A stretch of DNA of 64,000 nucleotides, taken from Ophioderma brevispina. Lineage: Eukaryota; Echinodermata; Ophiuroidea; Amphilepidida; Ophiodermatidae. Both the position numbers and the translations under genes were made by a program. Below the pieces are notes generated by a model. That model saw only the letters and a program-made list of their open reading frames with translations. It did not search any database and had not been told where the DNA came from. The DNA lies in assembly GCA_023653785.1 (NCBI GenBank), contig JAMKCH010088386.1, positions 34,211 through 98,210 on the forward strand, written 5' to 3'. Positions 35,024-45,500 of the stretch are shown piece by piece. Position 1 is the first letter of the stretch; each line of letters begins with the position of its first letter.

Positions 35024-35145
35024 TTAATATTGGATGGCTTTTTTTCGCCAAGAAAATATCAGGCTCGTCTTCGACTCGCCCGATATTTGATCTAGGCTCG
35101 GGCGATATTTTCTGTTATCAACCTCAGCCATCCAATATTATATAA
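35024..35145. repeat. Small palindromic MITE-like element
   Basis: TTAATATTGGATGGCTTTTT at the left and the inverted CAGCCATCCAATATTA at the right, with nested inverted CTCGCCCGATATTTG and GGCTCGGGCGATATTTTC words. Confidence 0.7.
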
Positions 35146-35229
35146 GTACTCTTTCTTTAAAAATTCTTAATCTGATCATCAAACAGTCAAGTATAGTAAC
35201 ATCAACTGATTGAGTCGTCTATTCATCCC

Positions 35230-35513
35230 CAGAGGGTGTTTTGAATCAATCCCATGATGCATAGCAATGTGCCTATACCGCACTGTACTAAACATATGTC
35301 AGTACTTAGGGATAAAAAGTGTTTTTAAAGTTTAAGAACCACAAGACATTTCATAATTGTGCAAAAAATTCCCTAGCTTTGTGGGCTAAAATGAGTGTTA
35401 AAGTCAGGGTTTTTATGGGTTAAGAATAGAATTTTTTATGAGATCACATGACCCTATTGAGGTTAAATTTCCCAAAACTGGTGCATTGTGGGATTGACTC
35501 AAAACACCCTCTG
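35230..35513. mobile_element. MITE with CAGAGGGTGTTTTGA TIRs and 9-bp target duplication
   Basis: The left end CAGAGGGTGTTTTGAATCAA, TCCCA and right end TGGGATTGACTCAAAACACC, CTCTG are near-perfect inverted repeats. ATTCATCCC is directly repeated at 35221-35229 and 35514-35522. A related copy starts at 59168. A 9-bp duplication suggests Mutator-like, or hAT if one base is shared by chance. Confidence 0.88.
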
Positions 35514-35522
35514 ATTCATCCC

Positions 35523-36884
35523 AGTACATTTACTATTTTGGTTCCCTCAGACTGGTCATGGACTCAAAGACGAAAATAACATTCAACATAACTTGCCATT
35601 GAACTGTTGGTATGATGTTAGATTTTGGGCCTTGGATATTTTGTGTAACATTCACAACTTCGTACTTTCTCAAGTTTAAAAAAATCCAAGTACAAAAGGA
35701 AGAAGATTAAAAATAGCAACAGAAAATGGAAGACGGTCATCCATGTCATTTACCTACTCGAGAGTCATTGCTATCATCAAAACGGTGGCAGTAACATGCA
35801 TCTTGGATTTAGATGAGGGTGAGAGTGAGGCAAAAGTCTACTGGGTACCACTGATCTCTATACAATGGCTACACAACAGCAATTGTATGTTAGATGAATG
35901 ATGCAACCGGGACACAATAGCATTCCAGAGACACCTCTTTAACAGAAGTTGTATCCCGGGTCCCGTTTTCGAGACATGCCATCCCATACGCGCGCAACTT
36001 GAAATACAATGAGCTCAATGAATTGGCTTGATTTTGTAGTCTGTTATGTCGCTTATCCACATGTTAATGGGAACACATTTTGTGTAAATGACCGGCTCTT
36101 AAAGGGATTAGCAGCGAACCATCGAAAAAAAATCATCAAAATTCATATTTTTATATTTTTGTTACTGGCATGGATATGCGAACATAACCTGCATGTAGTT
36201 GGCTTGAAATCAGTGTATTAAAGGCAAGGCAGTACTTTTTATCTGATTCTGTAATTTCTATACTTGCGTATCAAAATTCTGACTTGATATCAAAAAAGCC
36301 TTTCCCGGTGAATATCACAGATTTTCAGCGTGATATTGTGCACCATTATCAATACAGTTTGACCTCAAATGCAAACATTATTGATCTTTGTTCATTCTGT
36401 ACTGGTGTAAACCACAATCAGCTGTTTAATGCAGATTTTGAGACGCCGTCGCTGTATGTCTATTTGCGGGAGACGGTATGCCAAATTTCCTCAAATACTT
36501 CGGTTTTTTTTCACTATTTGGTGGTTTGTTTCTACATTAAAGCAGTTACATGGAATTGTACACACTTATCCCCAATTTATAAGTTAAAAACATGCATTTC
36601 CACATTTTTTTGATTCTCTCGCATTATCGCTGCTAATCCCGTTAACCACCTGCTTGGGCTCTTTTTGGATTACCAATATGGCCGTCAGTGCCTCAATTAT
36701 GATGCCCAGGTTTCCAAACCATTCAATAGAGTTCAGTGGTGGGTAACAGCATTCAAGACAAATACCAACATCCTAATTAGTCCATGGCAAAGTTCAAACA
36801 GCAATACATATTGCAAATTTCTCTCTACATTGACGTGACTAATGAAGCCATAAGCAGCTAGGACTAAATGATTAAACTAAGGAA
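35523..36884. other. No gene recognised
   Basis: AT-rich. The 109-codon frame at 36284-36613 lacks splice context and recognisable motifs. Confidence 0.4.
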
Positions 36885-37513
36885 GAGCATGTGTGGTCTA
36901 GTGGAAAAGCACAGGACTCATGATCATTAGACTGTTAAAATCGTGAGTTCGAGCCCCACTGTGGTCAATGTGTTTGTGTCCCTGGGCAAGATACTTAAAG
37001 GCCGACTCAGAGATTTCCTGATGAGGGCGCCCTCAATTTCCAAAAAATCATGTTTTTTGCATGTACATAATGCTTGTCCATGTACTAATCACTGTGTGAA
37101 ATTGCTAAGCTAAATCGAATTCCTTCATATAGGAAATCACAACTTTGTTATAAAACCGGAATTTTTGTTATACACAGTATCCTATGGGACGTAATACTAC
37201 ACATAAATGTTTACTGCATCAAAACGAAACATCCGATTCAGCTCAAATTTCGGAATTGTGCATTTTAGGTTACTATCTTTAGTTCTAGTTGACTATTTTT
37301 CATTATTACACAAAAAAATAATATTTCGAAATCTCTGAGTCAGACTTTAATCTCAATTGCCTCATCGACCCAAGCGAAATCTGGGGAGCTGCTCTGGAGA
37401 ATATTACAATCTAACTGATGAAAGGCTTGTGCACTTGTAAGTTATGTCTTTGAGCAGCCACCTAAATGAAGCGAAAAGATTGTGACGATTTCTTGAAGGC
37501 GGCGTAATAATAG
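36885..37513 (+). mobile_element. tRNA-derived SINE, copy 1, split by a TTAA MITE
   Basis: The head is GTGGTCTAGTGGAAAAGCAC (A-box-like) and GTGAGTTCGAGCCCCACTG (B-box), followed by GTCCCTGGGCAAGATACTTA. At the TTAA the MITE 36999-37346 intervenes. The SINE then resumes with TCTCAATTGCCTCATCGACC, CAAGCGAAATCTGGGGAGC and ends TTCTTGAAGGCGGCGTAATA. The uninterrupted relative is at 38578-38857. Confidence 0.88.
36999..37346 (-). mobile_element. TTAA-type MITE family 1, complete copy, 348 bp
   Basis: The ends AGGCCGACTCAGAGATTTCC and, inverted, AGTCTGACTCAGAGATTTCG are flanked by TTAA at 36995-36998 and 37347-37350. The interior, GAGGGCGCCCTCA, TGTTTTTTGCATG, AGGAAATCACAACTTTG, is the reverse of 17562-17868. 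The insertion lies within the SINE, and the empty TTAA site exists in the second SINE copy. Confidence 0.92.
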
Positions 37514-38577
37514 CGGTCAACCGCACTTTGAGCCTGTTTACGGGGATTAAGCAAGATATTAAAAAAAATAAAATTGGAATATTATTATTTTTTAGCTATA
37601 CACCACACCAACATGTGTACAATGCTCTTGGACACTGAATACCAAAACCTTTTCCCATATTCATGTTTACCTTGTATGTAATGGTGATACATAATATGCG
37701 TCATGTGGACATGTATAAACAAGCATTTATGCATGACCGCTGTGACCATTGCCAAAAGTGGTAAAAAAATCATGCAATTTCATGCCAAATTTGATATTTA
37801 ATGATTTAATTTTGCAAGTAATAAGTAGCAGAAAGTATGGTAAACATGAACAGGGTTCATTCATACGATTTGGGGTATAAATGTTAAGCCCTCGGGCATA
37901 AACAAGCATTCACACATCATCAGGAGATTTCCGCCATTTGTGATTGGTTAAGAGCCGGTCTTGAACAAGGATTATGGCCATGCAATAATCAATTTCTGAT
38001 CACTTTTTGGGTAGGCATGTAGAAATAGGTAGATGTATGTACAATGGCTGCTATGGCTATTATTGTCTCAAAATAAATATTTGAAGCCTGATATACTTGA
38101 CTGTTGATCAAAAAAACTTTTGTTCGGAATATGTGTTGAATAAAACACAAAACAAGCTTTCAAATATTTTGTATGTTAGTGCACATACAAAGCACACCCC
38201 TATTTTGTAATGGAACATCCCCCTGCTGCCACTCTGATGCCATTTATGGCTGTAGCACAAAGGGATTTCAAATCAAACCATGAGCAAGAAATAAGAAAAA
38301 CAGGAGATGATTTTTTTTAATACAAATCTCTCTCAATTTGCACTTGATTGGTTGTTTTGAGAATGTTTCGAAGGCTTTTGGAATAAACAAGTAAAAAAGA
38401 AAACCAAAACTATGCTTTGAACTGGATCTAATAATACGTTGGAAAAAATTGGGTGCTTCTTTCTGGAAATGTCCTTGTGTCTCTTTAAGACGAATGTTGA
38501 AATGTCTGTTTGCTTACTATATGCAGTAACCAAAAAATGATGGCTATAATTACATTGCTGATGGAGGTAAAATATTG
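37514..38577. other. No gene; spacer between inverted SINEs
   Basis: AT-rich sequence between the two oppositely oriented SINE copies; no coding signal. Confidence 0.4.
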
Positions 38578-38857
38578 CCAATTATTATTACACCGCCTTC
38601 AAGAAATCATCACCAACATTTTGCTTGACTAGGTGGCTTCTCAAAGACATGCCTTACAATCGCACAAGCCTGTCAGCATTTATATTGTAATATTCCCCAT
38701 AGCAGCTCCCCAGATTTCGCTTGGGTCGATGAGGCAATTGAGATTAAGTATCTTGCCCAGGGACACAAACACGTTGACCACAGTGGCGCACGAACTCACA
38801 ATTTTAACGTCTAATGATCACAAGTCCTGTGCTTTTCCACTGGACCACACATGCTCT
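38578..38857 (-). mobile_element. tRNA-derived SINE, copy 2, uninterrupted
   Basis: On the minus strand it carries the same head (GTGGTCCAGTGGAAAAGCAC), B-box (GTGAGTTCGTGCGCCACTG) and tail (TTCTTGAAGGCGGTGTAATA) as the copy at 36885-37513. It reads GGGCAAGATACTTAATCTCA without interruption, so it is the empty-site version. Confidence 0.88.
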
Positions 38858-39056
38858 CATATTACCAATATTTTCCACATGAAATACATAAATCAGTACT
38901 ACAGTAAGCGACTATCAAAATTAATTTTCACAGTAGTACGCATTTTGCCAAGTTATCTAAAAAAATCACTAACCTAGGCTTGTCTGTAATCATTTCAATG
39001 CATTTGTTAATCCAAATATAAAATATTTTTTTTTAAAACTCTGAGTCATCCAGAGG

Positions 39057-39507
39057 TTAGAGGCTGGTAAATTTGCTATTTTTATTCACTCCTGGAGATT
39101 GAGATCGTCCAGGTCTCATCACTCTCAAAGGCTTTCTGACCTTCGGCTGTACTGGGGGCCCAGCTTTTCTTACCGAGGTTGGAGATCTTTGTAGCTTAAC
39201 CTCGTGAGGGCGCTCTTGTGGCAAATGCAGAGAAGACGGTCGACTGTTGCTTTCTTGTGATTTGTGCACAGAACCTGGTCGACTATTGCTTTCTTGTGAC
39301 TTGTGCACAGAACCTGGTCGGCTGTTGCTTTCTTGCGACTTGTGCAGAGAACTTGGTCGACTGTTTACTGGTGTGTTTCCTGCGCTGTTTACTGGACTCA
39401 TTGCTGGAGATTCTTGACCCCCTATGATAACATCTGGTAGAGCTGCAAGGGGGGATTTTGGTTCAGTTGGACTACTGACTGGTGTTTTGTCCTGCACTTT
39501 CTTTTCA
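39057..39507 (-). CDS. SRGAP: srGAP-like terminal exon C (distal proline/serine-rich tail, 149 aa)
   Basis: The exon begins after TTTAACAG with T GAA, so the T completes a codon started in the SH3 exon (TA+T = Tyr). It encodes EKKVQDKTPVSSPTEPKSP, LPDVIIGG, then a 13-residue repeat HKSQESNSRPGSV in three near-identical units, then RKAGPPVQPKVRKPLRVMRP, and ends FTSL before TAA. The final T-S-L fits a class I PDZ ligand. It shares the order LPD(V)-(S)RPSS(L)-KGPP-basic-RP with tails A and B. It is the most 3' of the three and is presumably followed by the gene's polyadenylation site, though I see no canonical AATAAA within the first 100 bases. Confidence 0.85.
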
Positions 39508-42500
39508 CTGTTAAACAATATGCATGCATCTAATTATACCACTGTTCCTTCACTCTACAAGTACAAAATACACTTAAAAAACAAGCCACATTTATCATGT
39601 GGTGGTTATCATTGGTTTAGGATGGCATTGATGGAAGAACACACATTTTATAAATGTACCATAAGAAGGTGTATTACCTTGTTAAATTTCTGATTTTTGA
39701 TTTTTTTGGGGGGAGGGGGGGTAAAATCACTCAAAATAATAGGAGGGGATCAAACTGGAAGCAAAGCAATCTTTAATACAAATCGTAACCCAATATTCTC
39801 TCTGGATTTTGTGCCAAAAAAAATCACTGCTCAAGACACTTTGGTCATATGCACCATATCACACACACACAAAACATTTCTGGAAGACCGATTTTACACA
39901 AAAATATCAATTTAAAAAAGGGATGGTGTTATCACAAAAGAAAATAACTGTATATTTTGGCATTTTAGTGGTACCTGAATACCAATAGAACTGTTTGGGA
40001 AAAAGTGAGGGTTGTCACCAGTCTATTAATGTCACCGTCCACCATGTAACTTAAGAGGATGAAGTACAGAAATGGGAAACACATTAAAATATATATATAC
40101 AATTCCAAATACCAAGAATCCTTTCATAAATAAAGACAGGTGGAGCTGATTGGTCAACAAATGGCACATGGCAAATCTCTTCTGTTTTTGAAATTAAATA
40201 AACAATAACAATAAAATTAAACTGAAAATACTCCTTTGATGTGAATTAATCCAACACTGCATTTTTTTCATGCTCCCAGTGGCGTAGTTAGGGATGTTCA
40301 GGGAGGGCACATGCTCTGGGCACCATCTTTAAGGGGATGCCGAATCAACCAGTTCCTCTTCCTTTCCAAATGGTAAAGTCAAAATGTTTGTGCACTTTAT
40401 GTGCATTCATACATTTACATAAAAAGTCAACTAAAATTGACTTGATTATAATAAAATTAGTTGTATTTATAAGTCAATATTTGTCTTTGGAGAAAGTTTT
40501 GTTGGAGAAAGGGGAGGCATATCCGTATCTTGGACTCCAGGCGCCACAACCCTTGCTACGCCACTGCATGTGGATTTTAGAGACCTAGTAATTATTCAGT
40601 CCGATTTCCTGTTTTATTGAAACTTCTATGACTACTTCAAAAAGCTCACCATATGCCACATGTTAAAATAATCAGCACAGCTAGACTAGGGGCACACCCC
40701 ACTCCTTGATTCCAGTATATTATTAGGCAACCTTCCACCGCTCCCAAGCCTCCTATGCTGTCAACACTTGGTACATTGCTTTTTATACACACCACACTTT
40801 AATGTGAATTTTCAAATACACACACAAGGTATTAGAACATTATGGAAGTTGAGATATGCTGGCTGCATCTGTAAAATGTCAGATCATTTTCCTTTTGTAT
40901 TTCATCAATTATTTTCAAAGATATGGAATGTCAAATACTGATTTTTTTTACAACCGAGTATCGTACTACAGATACAGTAAATTGTATACTGTAAAGCACG
41001 GTACTTTGTCCAGACAGCAGTATGTAGTACTGTCATCATTTTTTTCCAACAGTGTTAAAGGGGCATTTAATGATCTATAGCCTTATCCCACGACTCATTT
41101 AAACAATTAAAAAGATTTTTATATCACCTGAACCACATGTGTGTCCTATCTTACATGTGGCCGTAAGTGCAAGAAATTATGAATTTTGTAGCTTGTCAAC
41201 AGAGTGACCTACAGAGCAGTGTGGTACAAGCATTTACTCATGACACAAAATGTGTGATCAGAAATGTCTAAAATTAAGAAAATATGCTTTTTGAAGATGT
41301 CCAAGGTGGATATTAAAGAAGGTGTTAAATCACCAAATGCACCTTTAAACATGTGTATCATGGTAAGTTGCAGCCGTATTTGCGAGCACACAAAATCAGC
41401 CTTTGTGAGATGCGTGCAAAATACCTGCAAAAAAGTGATGACATAATTTTATACTTCTGACTGGACAAAGCATAGCAGTAAATGTTTCACAAACTGCCAA
41501 CCACTAATTTTGTGGCATGAAATTTGGGTAGACCATTACCTGCCTACTTGCAATGTTCATGGCAGAATATTTATCCTAATAAGTGCCCTTGCCCAAATAG
41601 CACCCAACTTATCTTATTAGGACAAATATATGCCTTTTGTAAATTGCTATATTTGTGGAATTTTCGATTTAGAAAGCTGCTTGATTCCAAATGCTTTACA
41701 GTATCTCCTCCAGCATGTCACAAATTCCGCAAACCTAGTTACATCTTTTACAGTGTATTACTGTTGGCACCGCCCCCTTTGCCACCCTCTGCGGACGGCG
41801 GTCCCGGTCGTGTGACTCGCGCTCTTCTGACGGATCTTGGTCGAACAGGCGGGGGTGGTCCCTTCCTGGTCGTAGACGGGGAATTTTCACTGGGTGGGGT
41901 CTCGGTAACTTTTAGTACTGGGGTGACCACCGATCCTGGCCGACTACTAACAGGTGAAATCTGAAGAACATCTGGAAGTTGTTGACTAGGCAGTTGTTGA
42001 CTGGGTGGAATACTACTGGAATCTTCAATACCATTTTCATCGGATTGCTTAGCCAGCGTGTTGCTCTTGATGATGCTGTTAAGCTCAAGTGCCAGTTTAT
42101 TTGCACTATATTTCCTCTCTTGAAGTGATGGGTCAAGCAGGGATGAGGAATCTGGCGTTCCTGGCATTTCCGAATCTACTCCTGTGGATTCACTGTTAAA
42201 CAAACACCAAATGTAATCAACATGGAAAAAAAATTCTAACTAATCAAAAAGAATGACTTCATAATGTTTTGGTTTTTATCGAAAAACCAGGATTAGGTTT
42301 AAAGGAACTAGAGGCTGAAGGTGCAGGCCTTATTGGTCTCTTTGGTTTAGGTTTAATTATAGGCGGCGGCCCCTTGGATGACCTCCCACGGGAAGAAGTG
42401 CTTCCAACTGAGGAAGGCCGGCTTCGACTCGGAGGCGGCTCCCTCACTGCATCTCTCAGCAGGTCAGGAGGCGGTTGTTGGGTAGAACTTGACAGGTTAC

Positions 42501-45500
42501 TAAGCTCGTCCAAAGACGACAAGGCCGACTGCATTGTGTTGTCAATATCATTTACAAGTCTCTGTGTGCTATTGTTTCTTTCAAGAAGGGAAACCTTGGG
42601 CAGTTCCAGAGTCTCCGGTGTCTTGGCATTCTCTTCCTTGTCCTCACTGTGAAAGTCAAAGTCCAAAAGCAACACGGTATGACCACCAGAATTCCTTGAC
42701 AACCAACAGCACAGCACACGGGTGACTCTGACAGGATGGGGGGTTCACACGGGGAAGGGGGAAACACAGGACACAACATGCCATTTGTGGAATCCAGCAG
42801 ACATTGACGATGGACTCCAGCATGGCACAATGAATCAAACTCACAGCGGCAACTGCTTTAACCTGGCTGGTCATGTCAACTCAAAAATTGAGAGTTATTG
42901 GTCAATTATTTTCAGAGCTTATGGCCATATGGTCACTTAAGCCTCCAGCGTACCACTCGATCTAGATTCAACCGACTGGCCCATTAAGCTACCAGCCACC
43001 ACCAAAACCACTATGGCTGGTATTCTGAAAGGGAGACTAACTTTAGATCCGGGTTTAAACCAGGGTTAGTCCTACAAGAGTGGACCTTTTTTTTCTCCTT
43101 CCAACATGCCCTAAAAGTGTGCTGTAATGGGTGAGAAAATTCCTCATGGATGGATTCCTGCCCATCTGTGAGGAATTGCCTCGCCTGTTACATTTAACTT
43201 CCACAGTATTTTGAAAGAAAAAAGGTCCACTTATGTAGGACTAAACCTGGTTTAAACCCAGGTCTAAAGTTAGTCTCCCTTTCAGAATACCAGCCTATCT
43301 GTTTTATTTTGGTTAGTGTGAGTGTGCTTCTACAGACTGGACAAACAATACATTAACACAAAGACATAACTTCATGCGCAACACAGAGGAAACATAAAAA
43401 GAAACCATGCAGAGGACAAAGCAGATGAAAATCAAGAACATAAAAGCAAAGTGGTTCTTGGTATGATTCCAAGAAAAGCACAGCATCACAGGCATCACTG
43501 GGATGTAGAAAATGAAAGCATTTGGAAGACAATACTCGGGATTGAAAAAATAGAAGCAAGTGGCCAAACAAAAGGGAAAAAGTAAAGTTACCATGTTTCC
43601 AAGTGACCTCAAAAAGAAACCACCACCAAGCAGGGGAAATGCAGGAGATAATCATAACTTGTGACTGCAGAGACATTCATTAATTAAAGAGGCCAATTTT
43701 AATTAGCAAGAACTTTGTACTCAACTGGTTACTGCAAAAAATTTGAAGGGGAAAAAGAGGGCTCAAATTCTGTTAATTTCACAAATGTAATATAGGAATT
43801 TGGTTGACAACTCTATAAGTTTGTGTAGTATAGTCAATATAATCAGGTCATAGGTAAATATGCAATGTTTTACAGAGTACTAAATCTTTTTTCTACCCAA
43901 TGTTTGTAATTGAAGGCTCTAATACAACTGCTTTTTATTAAACCTTCAATCGACATACCAATAAACATTATGGCAGGTGGTATGGTTGGTACAAAAAGTA
44001 TCACAATAATTTTGAAAGTTTTCAAAATATACATTTCGTTGTCTAAGTCTTGCTCTTTCATTTAACATCTCGTTTGTTAAAAAAGCGTGCAAAAACTGCT
44101 GAGATATAACGCCCGAAAGACGCAAAACCCCATAACCAAAATTTGCACTTTGTGGTGTTTTCAATGGGCATTATAGTGTACTGTGGCACTAACAAGCGGA
44201 CCATTATCAATATTGCAAGTACAGTGGACTTACTCGCTCATTCAGTTGGAAGCCCTCTGTAAAATCAATACACACAGATTCTTGCATTGTACCACACAGT
44301 GACCATTGAAAACTCCATAACGAGCAAATTTTGGTTAGGGGTTTTGTGTCTTTCGGGCATTCCATCTCAGCCATTGCAAGCTTTTTTACAAGCGAAAGAG
44401 CAAGACATAGACAACAAAATGCATATTTCAAAAACTTTCAAAATTATCAGACTTTGGCACAATACTGATTAAAAAAACATGCCAAGACACTTTTTGTGTC
44501 AACTGTATACCTGGGGCAAACGTTAGCGGCATACTGCAATGCACCTCCAGCGAATCAGAGCATTGTTTATTTCCTGGTAAATAATACATCAGTTGAGTTG
44601 TTCACAGCAATCAATAGTTTCACCACATAGATACAAAACATGCATAGTTTGAAAGATAGCACCATCATGGAAAATAAACAGATTTGCAAGTACAGCACCA
44701 CATGAAGTACATACACACACAATAACACACGATCATATTACAGACATGAAAGGAGTGAAGGGGTGCTCGCAATATACGTTGTTACTTTAAAATTCTAATT
44801 CTATTACCTCTGCTGCCCATTATGGAAAATGCAGCATTCTGATTGGTCAGTTTACTGCCCATTATTCTGCAATAATGGGTCGCCAATGCATTTTCTTATT
44901 AAATGAAGCTGTTTTAGGTAATAGAATAGAAATAAAGGGTTTGCAGTGTCATGTATGGGCTCATAATGTATCCTCGGCCAGAAAAACTTTCAAATAATGG
45001 GCTCGGCTGCGCCTCTCCCATTATTTAGTTTTTCTGACCTCGGACACATTATTCGCCCATAAATGACACTGGAAACCCTTTATTTCTTAATTCAATTAAT
45101 CTGTGCAACATACCATGTAATGTGAAAATGTCAAAATCTGTGCATAGTTATCGCTAACATCCATACATGCATTGTGACTATACTATAAAAGGGAGTGGGT
45201 GTTGATTGGAAAATGTTTTTCAATGGGACAAATTTGGCTATTAAGATGATGCTATAACGAGTATGGGGTTTGTTTTATATTGAAAAACATTGTCCAACAA
45301 ACACGCTCTCCTCGATGCTTCTAATATGTGCATTAACATGTTAAATTCTAATCAGTGGTATCTACGCATTTATTAACCTTGCCCGAGGTATACTTGTCAC
45401 TTTGAGAAAGTTTTAGTTAAAAATGCATCAAATTGTTTTCCTTCCAAGATTATTATAGAATGTTCTTTAGAAAATTAGCCCGATTAACCAGGCAGTACCT

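Noticed and set aside
42552..42874. Frames containing F-W-W and Cys-rich segments on the minus strand
   Set aside because: Considered as the missing second half of the SH3 domain. The SH3 exon itself reads through to GLVPDSF, so no separate exon is needed.
43313..43676. Hydrophobic minus-strand frames of about 100 codons that look membrane-like
   Set aside because: Hydrophobicity follows from T-rich sequence; there is no acceptor or donor in a useful phase, and the frames lie in the SH3-to-tail intron.
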